A DNA stretch of 7,759 bases, from assembly GCF_946482535.1 (NCBI RefSeq), contig NZ_CAMLRU010000126.1:1-7759 (forward strand). The letters run 5' to 3'. The first letter of the stretch is position 1; each line of letters begins with the position of its first letter. The notes under the pieces were generated by a model, which had not been told where the DNA came from, did no database searches, and saw only the letters and a program-made list of their open reading frames with translations. This DNA is from an uncultured Flavobacterium sp. (GTDB lineage Bacteria; Bacteroidota; Bacteroidia; Flavobacteriales; Flavobacteriaceae). Both the position numbers and the translations under genes were made by a program. Below, in pieces: positions 1-4,801 of the stretch.

Positions 1-9
1 TGATTCATC

Positions 10-1101
10 CTATAGGTTTTTGGTTAACAACTGAATGACTTTGTTTTCCGGGAAGAATTCTTTGCCGAAAACCTTGAGAATGGTATAGAATGGAATGGCG
101 ATAATCATCCCGACTATTCCAAAAAGGAAACCGGTAATCAAAACTACCAGAAAAATTTCCAAAGGATGAGAGCTCACGCTTTTGGAAAAAATCATCGGTG
201 AAGAAACGTTGTTGTCTATCAATTGTACAATCCAAAAACCAATCATTACATAAATGGTTACGGGTAAAATTTGGGTTTGAAAATCTCCGCCTAAGTTACC
301 TAACATCGTCAAAACCGCCGCAACCACAGAGGCAATCAGCGGTCCGATATAGGGAACAATATTGAGTACGGCACATAAAAAAGCAATTAGAATGGCATTT
401 TCCACCCCAAAAATCAACAACACTATCAAATATAAAATGAATACAATCAGCAATTGGAGTAACAGCCCGATAAAATAACGCGACAACAAATGGTTGATTT
501 TATGCAAAGAGTTTAAGATCTTCTCTTGTTGAGCATCGGGCATCAAACTTTTGGCACTCACAATAAACATCAAACGATCTTTGAGGAAGAAAAACGTGAT
601 GAATAGGACAGAGGCTAACCCAATTCCGAAGCTGCTTATGGTGAGAATAACACTGTTGAACAATTCGGGAATGAAACTAAAGTTGATTTTCGAACTGATA
701 TTGGCTTCTTTAAAAAGACGCGAAGAATCTATGCCGTGACTGTCTAAAAAGGCGGCAATTTTATTAATTAACTCCAGCGTGCTTTTTTCAATTTCAGTGG
801 TGTTTAAAAGTGATAAGTTTTCGCCTTGCGCCATGATAAGCGGAATAAACATAGAGAGCAAACCAAAAATGAGCAGCATAAAAATGGTCAATGTGGCGAC
901 AGTAGCAGCGGTATGATTGAATTTGAGTTTTCTCTTGAAAAAATCAAGAATCGGATTTCCGATTAAGGTCAAAATCAAAGCAACGACTATGTAAATCAGG
1001 ACCGCCTGAATTTGATATAAAAAGTATAAAGCTAAAGCTGATAATACAATAATCCCAACTCCTTTGACTATTCCGAGTGCAATTGTTTTTGAAGTCACCA
1101 T
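10..1101 (-). CDS. AI-2E/PerM-family membrane transporter
   Basis: A 363-residue polytopic inner-membrane protein of the AI-2E (PerM/TqsA/YdiK) family. Members export small molecules or act as ion antiporters, and the substrate cannot be read from sequence. Visible: hydrophobic segments at about 12-28, 33-48 and 65-89, a polar soluble stretch at about 92-145, then further segments at about 150-173, 209-231, 236-262 and through the C-terminal half. The family-typical FFFLKD (170-175), RYFIGLLLQ (208-216) and NIVPYIGP (247-254) are present. Length is normal for the family. I place the start at the ATG at 1099-1101 (MVTSKTIALG). An upstream in-frame ATG at 1147-1149 would add 16 residues, but it lies at the loop of the terminator hairpin of the preceding gene, so it is unlikely to be in the message. 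Adjacent to the metalloprotease; its own promoter is not clear. On the minus strand an ATG (6-8) follows the stop after one base, so a co-transcribed gene may begin at the window edge. Confidence 0.9.
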   Translation of the reverse strand: MVTSKTIALGIVKGVGIIVLSALALYFLYQIQAVLIYIVVALILTLIGNPILDFFKRKLKFNHTAATVATLTIFMLLIFGLLSMFIPLIMAQGENLSLLNTTEIEKSTLELINKIAAFLDSHGIDSSRLFKEANISSKINFSFIPELFNSVILTISSFGIGLASVLFITFFFLKDRLMFIVSAKSLMPDAQQEKILNSLHKINHLLSRYFIGLLLQLLIVFILYLIVLLIFGVENAILIAFLCAVLNIVPYIGPLIASVVAAVLTMLGNLGGDFQTQILPVTIYVMIGFWIVQLIDNNVSSPMIFSKSVSSHPLEIFLVVLITGFLFGIVGMIIAIPFYTILKVFGKEFFPENKVIQLLTKNL

Positions 1102-1123
1102 GGTTTTAATTTTGACTAAAAGT

Positions 1124-1165
1124 AAAAAAAAACTCGTCTGGTTAAGCATAACCCGACGAGTTTTT
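1124..1165 (-). terminator. Intrinsic terminator after the metalloprotease gene
   Basis: A near-perfect hairpin lies 22 nt beyond the metalloprotease stop. The arms are AAAAACTCGTC (1128-1138) and GACGAGTTTTT (1155-1165). An inner stem GGTTA (1140-1144) pairs with TAACC (1149-1153) around the tetraloop AGCA (1145-1148), with one T/C mismatch (1139/1154). Read on the minus strand the stem is followed by nine T (complement of 1124-1132), the classical Rho-independent layout. A shorter T run also follows on the plus strand, so it may act in both directions, but no plus-strand gene lies upstream. Confidence 0.88.
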
Positions 1166-1187
1166 CCAAATTTATAGGCAATAATTA

Positions 1188-2141
1188 TTATGGCTGAGCG
1201 AAAGAGAATCTCGGACCTCCTGAAAGGAAGATCGCATCCATTCTTGATTTTTGACCTAAAGTAAACATATACATTCCTCGGTCATCAGTATAATCCATAT
1301 AATTCATGGTCATTTCTACCGGTGTTCCTGTACAAGTACTGTAATGAGGATAAGTCGGTACACCATAGTTAGCGGTGTTGTGTGTTGGAGTATCCGCTAC
1401 TAAGTCGGAACCACAAGTAGTATCACCCCAAATGTGACGTAAGTTCATCCAGTGACCTACTTCGTGAGTAGCTGTTCTTCCTAGGTTATAAGGATAAGCC
1501 GGTCCTGAATTGCTGGTTACACCAAAATATTTGGAATCAACCACAACTCCGTCAGTAGCAGAAGAACCTCCAGGGAATTGGGCATAACCTAAAATTCCGC
1601 CACCTATAGTACAAACCCAAAGATTTAACTTAGTAGTTGGAGAAGTCGGATTGATACCGCCTTGCTTTGTTTTTTTCATAGCATCTCTGGTTCCCCATGA
1701 AGTTTTAGTAGTTGATTTGCGAATGACTTGGTCTAAAACAAATGTAATTCCAACATTAGCTTTTACTCCTGAAAATAAAGCAGGCACTTGGTTGTAATCC
1801 GCGTTTTGTGCATTGAAGTCGGCATTCAACACATCAATTTGAGACTGAATTTGTGTTAAAGAAATGTTTTCCGCTGCAGTTCTGTAAAGTACATTCACCA
1901 CTACCGGAATTTCGATGCGTCCGTTTACCAATCGATTTTGCATCATAGCATTTTCCGTAAAGGCTTCAATTTGATTCATTCTAATGGCCAATTCCGGATT
2001 TTCTTTTAATTGTCTTTCTAAGACTTCGTGAGACACACAAGTTCTTTTGGCAACTTTAGCCTCAGTATTCATTGCTTTATCATCTTCTTGACAAGAAAAC
2101 AAAAGTAGCATAGCTGCTAATGATAAACAGATTTTTTTCAT
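1188..2141 (-). CDS. M43-type zinc metalloprotease, surface lipoprotein
   Basis: A 317-residue secreted zinc peptidase of the pappalysin/cytophagalysin (M43) group; such enzymes cleave extracellular proteins. The N terminus is a lipoprotein signal peptide: MKK, a hydrophobic core, then the lipobox LFSC with Cys17 as lipidation site. Residues 18-22 (QEDDK) resemble the acidic lipoprotein export signal that sends Bacteroidetes lipoproteins to the cell surface. The catalytic motif is HEVGHWMNLRH (226-236), with His226, His230 and His236 as zinc ligands and Glu227 as general base; Asn233 stands where the metzincin consensus has Gly. NYMDY (280-284) fits the Met-turn with Met282. Cys243 and Cys270 may form a disulfide. 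Residues 76-140 (IPVVVNVLY..., ISLTQIQSQIDVLNADF) are the usual M43 N-terminal part. No C-terminal secretion domain is seen; the protein ends soon after the protease domain. The start ATG (2139-2141) is fixed by the signal peptide. It is flanked by a start-codon inverted repeat and a downstream terminator, so it is probably monocistronic. Confidence 0.92.
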   Translation of the reverse strand: MKKICLSLAAMLLLFSCQEDDKAMNTEAKVAKRTCVSHEVLERQLKENPELAIRMNQIEAFTENAMMQNRLVNGRIEIPVVVNVLYRTAAENISLTQIQSQIDVLNADFNAQNADYNQVPALFSGVKANVGITFVLDQVIRKSTTKTSWGTRDAMKKTKQGGINPTSPTTKLNLWVCTIGGGILGYAQFPGGSSATDGVVVDSKYFGVTSNSGPAYPYNLGRTATHEVGHWMNLRHIWGDTTCGSDLVADTPTHNTANYGVPTYPHYSTCTGTPVEMTMNYMDYTDDRGMYMFTLGQKSRMDAIFLSGGPRFSFAQP

Positions 2142-2189
2142 TATTCTATAAAATTTTGGTTAATTAATTACTGCAATTTTATAGAATAA
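2141..2189 (-). promoter_or_regulatory. Perfect 15-bp inverted repeat abutting start codon
   Basis: TTATTCTATAAAATT (2141-2155) and AATTTTATAGAATAA (2175-2189) are exact reverse complements separated by 19 nt. In the minus-strand message the 3' arm ends on the A of the metalloprotease AUG, so a hairpin would place the start codon at the foot of a 15-bp, nearly all A-U stem (one G-C pair). It could be a 5'-UTR translational switch, an mRNA-stabilising stem or a dyad operator. The repeat is directly visible; its function is inferred. Confidence 0.6.
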
Positions 2190-2210
2190 GAATTTAATAT
2201 GAAAATAAAG

Positions 2211-2241
2211 CAATGTAAGTTTTCAACAAATCGATGAACAA
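2211..2241 (-). promoter_or_regulatory. Possible metalloprotease promoter
   Basis: On the minus strand, TACATTG (2211-2217) approximates the Bacteroidetes -7 element TAnnTTTG, with a TTG 21 nt upstream as a -33 element. Transcription would start near 2204, giving a leader of about 60 nt that contains the whole inverted repeat. The -7 match is imperfect and the region is AT-rich, so chance is a serious alternative. Confidence 0.25.
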
Positions 2242-2302
2242 CACTAAATTTTAGGTTTTTCGGTCGAACGGTAATTTTTAAGAAAGAATAAGATTACATT
2301 TT

Positions 2303-2941
2303 TTAATTATTGAAGATGTAATTCAGAATATTGGCACCCATCTTTAAGGCCTTTTCGCGGACATCTTTCGGGTTGTTGTGAACTTCTTGATCTTCCCATC
2401 CGTCGCCCAAATCACATTCATAGGTGTATAGCAATACCAAACGATTGTCTATAAAAATGCCGAAAGCTTGAGGTCTTTTATTATCATGTTCATGAATCTT
2501 GGGTAAACCCGAAGCAAAAACATTTGGTTTTTGAAAAATAGGGTGACTGGCCGGAATTTCAACCAAGTCATTATTTGGGAAAAGTCTTTTAATTTCTCTG
2601 CGAATGTATTGGTCCATACCATAATTGTCATCGGCATGCAAGAAGCCACCAGAAAGCAAATAGTTTCTGAGGTTTACAATTTCAGCATCACTAAAAACTA
2701 CATTCCCATGACCGGTCATGTGTACAAAAGGGTAGCCAAAAATATCCGGACTGCCGGGTTCAACGGTAGCCGGTTTGGTTTTGATATTGGTGTTAATAGT
2801 TTGATTGGCATATTTTATCAAATTCGGTAATGAAGTAGGATTGGCATACCAATCACCACCGCCATTGTATTTGAGCAAGGCAATTTCTTGAGAAAAGCCC
2901 AATGAGGTTACCAATAATAAAAGGAAGCCTATTTTTTTCAT
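2303..2941 (-). CDS. Secreted DUF4159-domain protein
   Basis: A 212-residue exported protein of the DUF4159 family, function unknown. The signal peptide is MKK plus a LLLLV core ending near GFS-Q (residues 1-17). It has no lipobox, so a soluble periplasmic or secreted protein is expected. The mature part starts with the family pattern IALLKYNGGGDWYANPTSLPNL (20-41). It continues with PFVHMTGHGNVVFSDAEI (71-88), LLSGGFLHADDNYG (95-108), a conserved HPIF (133-136) and YECDLGDGWEDQ (174-185). The middle resembles the fold of glutamine-amidotransferase-like (ThuA-type) domains, with a strand, TGHG and then a GG-F-L-DD turn. No catalytic Cys is visible at the usual site, so enzymatic activity is uncertain. 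It lies 27 nt after rsmE, almost certainly in the same transcript, which puts an exported protein of unknown role with two RNA-modification genes. Nothing suggests truncation. Confidence 0.85.
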   Translation of the reverse strand: MKKIGFLLLLVTSLGFSQEIALLKYNGGGDWYANPTSLPNLIKYANQTINTNIKTKPATVEPGSPDIFGYPFVHMTGHGNVVFSDAEIVNLRNYLLSGGFLHADDNYGMDQYIRREIKRLFPNNDLVEIPASHPIFQKPNVFASGLPKIHEHDNKRPQAFGIFIDNRLVLLYTYECDLGDGWEDQEVHNNPKDVREKALKMGANILNYIFNN

Positions 2942-2968
2942 AAATCTGAATTCATAAATCGTTAATCA

Positions 2969-3676
2969 TCAATCTTCATTGCTAAATACTACGCTGTGAC
3001 AAGCTACAACAGCCGCTGTCTCGGTTCGCAAACGGGTTTGTCCCAAAGATATAGGAATAAAGTTTTGCTCGAGTGCTAATTGGATTTCTTTAACAGAAAA
3101 ATCACCTTCCGGACCAATTAGAATCGTGATATCTTCTTTGGATTTCAATTCGTTTTTCAACGATTTTTTATCGGTTTCTTCGCAATGCGCAATGAATTTT
3201 TGGCCTTCATTTTTCTTTTTGATGAAATCTTTAAAGGAAATGGGTTCATTTAATTGGGGCAAATATAAGTGCAAGGATTGTTTCATGGCACTTTCCAATA
3301 TCTTTTGAAATCTATCGGTTTTAATCACTTTTCGTTCCGAATGTTCACAAATAATGGGCGTGATTTCTTGAATCCCAATTTCGGTAGCTTTTTCTAAAAA
3401 CCATTCGTAGCGCTCGTTCATTTTTGTAGGTGCAACAGCCAAATGCAAGTGAAATTTCGGTTTTGCCTGTTGCTCAAAGGAATTGATTTTGACGGTACAT
3501 TTATTATCCGAAGCTATGGTGATTTCAGTCTTAAATAAAAATCCCAATCCGTTAGTTACAAATAAAATATCGCCCTCTTTTTTGCGCAATACTTTAATGA
3601 TGTGTTTGCTTTCTTCTTTGTCAAAAACAAAAGAAGTAGCGGCTTCATTAATCGATGGATTGTAGAATAACTGCAT
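2969..3676 (-). CDS. rsmE: 16S rRNA (uracil-1498-N3)-methyltransferase
   Basis: RsmE uses S-adenosylmethionine to methylate N3 of U1498 in 16S rRNA, at the decoding region of the 30S subunit. The 235-residue length is normal for this SPOUT-class, knotted methyltransferase. An N-terminal PUA-like RNA-binding domain covers about 1-70 (MQLFYNP, HIIKVLRKKEGD). The catalytic domain carries KMNERYEWFLEKATEIGI (85-102), the HSERKVIK segment (112-119), ILIGPEGDFS (185-194) and ISLGQTRLRTETAAV (209-223). The last two are the knot motifs that bind SAM. All key motifs are intact. The start ATG lies 3 nt beyond the tsaD stop, indicating translational coupling. The downstream DUF4159 gene follows after 27 nt. 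Confidence 0.96.
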   Translation of the reverse strand: MQLFYNPSINEAATSFVFDKEESKHIIKVLRKKEGDILFVTNGLGFLFKTEITIASDNKCTVKINSFEQQAKPKFHLHLAVAPTKMNERYEWFLEKATEIGIQEITPIICEHSERKVIKTDRFQKILESAMKQSLHLYLPQLNEPISFKDFIKKKNEGQKFIAHCEETDKKSLKNELKSKEDITILIGPEGDFSVKEIQLALEQNFIPISLGQTRLRTETAAVVACHSVVFSNED

Positions 3677-3679
3677 GGT

Positions 3680-4702
3680 TTAGAATTCAATTCGTGCCTT
3701 AGAAACAACGGTTGCATCAGTGAATTTATCGTGTAAATATTTTTGGTAACCTACAATACCAATCATCGCAGCGTTATCGGTAGTGTATTCAAATTTAGGG
3801 ATAAAAGTTTTCCAACCGTATTTTCCTTCGGCAGCTTTCAAAGTTGTTCTGATACCTGAATTCGCCGAAACACCGCCGCCAATAGCAATTTGTTTGATAC
3901 CGGTTTCAGCGACCGCCAATTTCAGTTTATCCATCAAAATCTCGATAATCACATTTTGTACCGAAGCACAAATGTCGTGTTTGTTTTCTTCGATAAAATT
4001 TGGATTCGCCAAGATGTTTTTCTGAACGAAATACAAAATCTGCGTTTTCAATCCCGAGAAACTAAAGTCTAAACCATCCACTTTAGGTTTGGTAAAAGCG
4101 TATTTTTTCGGATTTCCTTCCTTGGCAAATTGGTCAATTAAAGGACCACCGGGATAAGGCAATCCCAATATTTTAGCGGTTTTATCAAAAGCTTCTCCAA
4201 CGGCATCATCAGTTGTTTCTCCGATGATTTCCAGATTGAAATAGTCATTGACTTTTACAATTTGGGTATGCCCGCCGGAAATAGTAAGTGCTAAAAACGG
4301 AAAGACAGGTTTGTCAAATCCTTCTTCGTCAATAAAATGCGCCAAAATATGAGCATGCATGTGATTCACAGCAATCAGCGGAATATCCAATGCCAATGAT
4401 AAAGATTTAGCAAAAGAAGAACCGACTAAAAGTGAACCCATCAGTCCCGGACCTTGCGTAAAGGCTATGGCCGAGAGTTGTTCTTTGGTAATTCCGGCTT
4501 TTTTCAACGCTACGTCAATTACCGGAACGATATTTTGTTGGTGGGCACGCGAGGCCAATTCGGGTACAACGCCACCATATTCTTCGTGTATACTTTGTCT
4601 GGCAACCACATTGGACAATACCTTATCATTGCGCAAAACAGCCGCTGCGGTGTCATCGCACGAACTTTCAATGGCCAGAATAAAAACTTCTTCGGTATGC
4701 AT
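3680..4702 (-). CDS. tsaD: tRNA N6-threonylcarbamoyladenosine transferase subunit TsaD
   Basis: TsaD (Kae1/Gcp/YgjD) transfers the threonylcarbamoyl group from TC-AMP to A37 of ANN-decoding tRNAs, working with TsaB and TsaE, which are not in this window. It is a cytoplasmic, generally essential ASKHA-fold protein. In the 340-residue form the visible motifs are ILAIESSCDDTAAAV (8-22), EYGGVVPELASRAH (41-54) and QGPGLMGSLLVG (83-94). The metal-binding NHMHAH follows (113-118; His114 and His118), then SGGHTQ (142-147), GEAFDKTAK (169-177), GGGVSANSG (275-283) and TTDNAAMIG (307-315; Asp309 a metal ligand). All are intact. I choose the ATG at 4700-4702; an in-frame GTG at 4709-4711 would add three residues (MPF) with no conserved sequence. 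First gene of the leftward operon with rsmE, and divergent from tamB. Confidence 0.97.
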   Translation of the reverse strand: MHTEEVFILAIESSCDDTAAAVLRNDKVLSNVVARQSIHEEYGGVVPELASRAHQQNIVPVIDVALKKAGITKEQLSAIAFTQGPGLMGSLLVGSSFAKSLSLALDIPLIAVNHMHAHILAHFIDEEGFDKPVFPFLALTISGGHTQIVKVNDYFNLEIIGETTDDAVGEAFDKTAKILGLPYPGGPLIDQFAKEGNPKKYAFTKPKVDGLDFSFSGLKTQILYFVQKNILANPNFIEENKHDICASVQNVIIEILMDKLKLAVAETGIKQIAIGGGVSANSGIRTTLKAAEGKYGWKTFIPKFEYTTDNAAMIGIVGYQKYLHDKFTDATVVSKARIEF

Positions 4703-4722
4703 AAAAGGCACAAATTTTGATT

Positions 4723-4730
4723 TATATTTG
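4723..4730 (+). promoter_or_regulatory. Possible -7 element for tamB
   Basis: TATATTTG on the plus strand fits the Bacteroidetes -7 consensus TAnnTTTG exactly and would give a leader of about 65 nt before the TTG start at 4802. No TTG lies at the usual 17-21 nt upstream spacing, so the assignment is weak. Confidence 0.28.
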
Positions 4731-4767
4731 ACAAGCCTACGAAAAAATCAAAAGTAAAGATTTTTTG

Positions 4768-4795
4768 CAAAGGTAATTTTCTTTCCTAAGTCAAA
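4768..4795 (-). promoter_or_regulatory. Probable promoter of the tsaD operon
   Basis: Read on the minus strand, TTTG (complement of 4792-4795) is followed after 16 nt by TACCTTTG (complement of 4768-4775), a full match to the -7 consensus TAnnTTTG of Bacteroidetes promoters. Initiation near 4761 would leave about 60 nt before the tsaD ATG. A second exact -7 match, TACTTTTG (complement of 4749-4756), lies just downstream without a well-spaced -33 element. Its -33 element lies within 10 nt of the tamB start codon, so the two units share this short regulatory region. Confidence 0.45.
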
Positions 4796-4801
4796 CACCA
4801 T

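Noticed and set aside
1..8. Possible start of another minus-strand gene (ATG at 6-8)
   Set aside because: Only two codons are inside the window. The one-base spacing to the preceding stop is suggestive of an operon but cannot be supported.
2253..2273. TTCGGTCGAA near-palindrome in the gap before the metalloprotease
   Set aside because: The stem is only 4 bp around a 2-nt loop with no T run in the right place, so it is not convincing as a terminator or operator.
4454..4757. Plus-strand open frames running out of tsaD
   Set aside because: Antisense to the well-conserved tsaD N-terminal region, with no recognisable protein family.
4519..4770. Minus-strand 83-residue frame over the tsaD start
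   Set aside because: It overlaps the tsaD 5' end in another frame, and tsaD motifs are unambiguous from residue 8.
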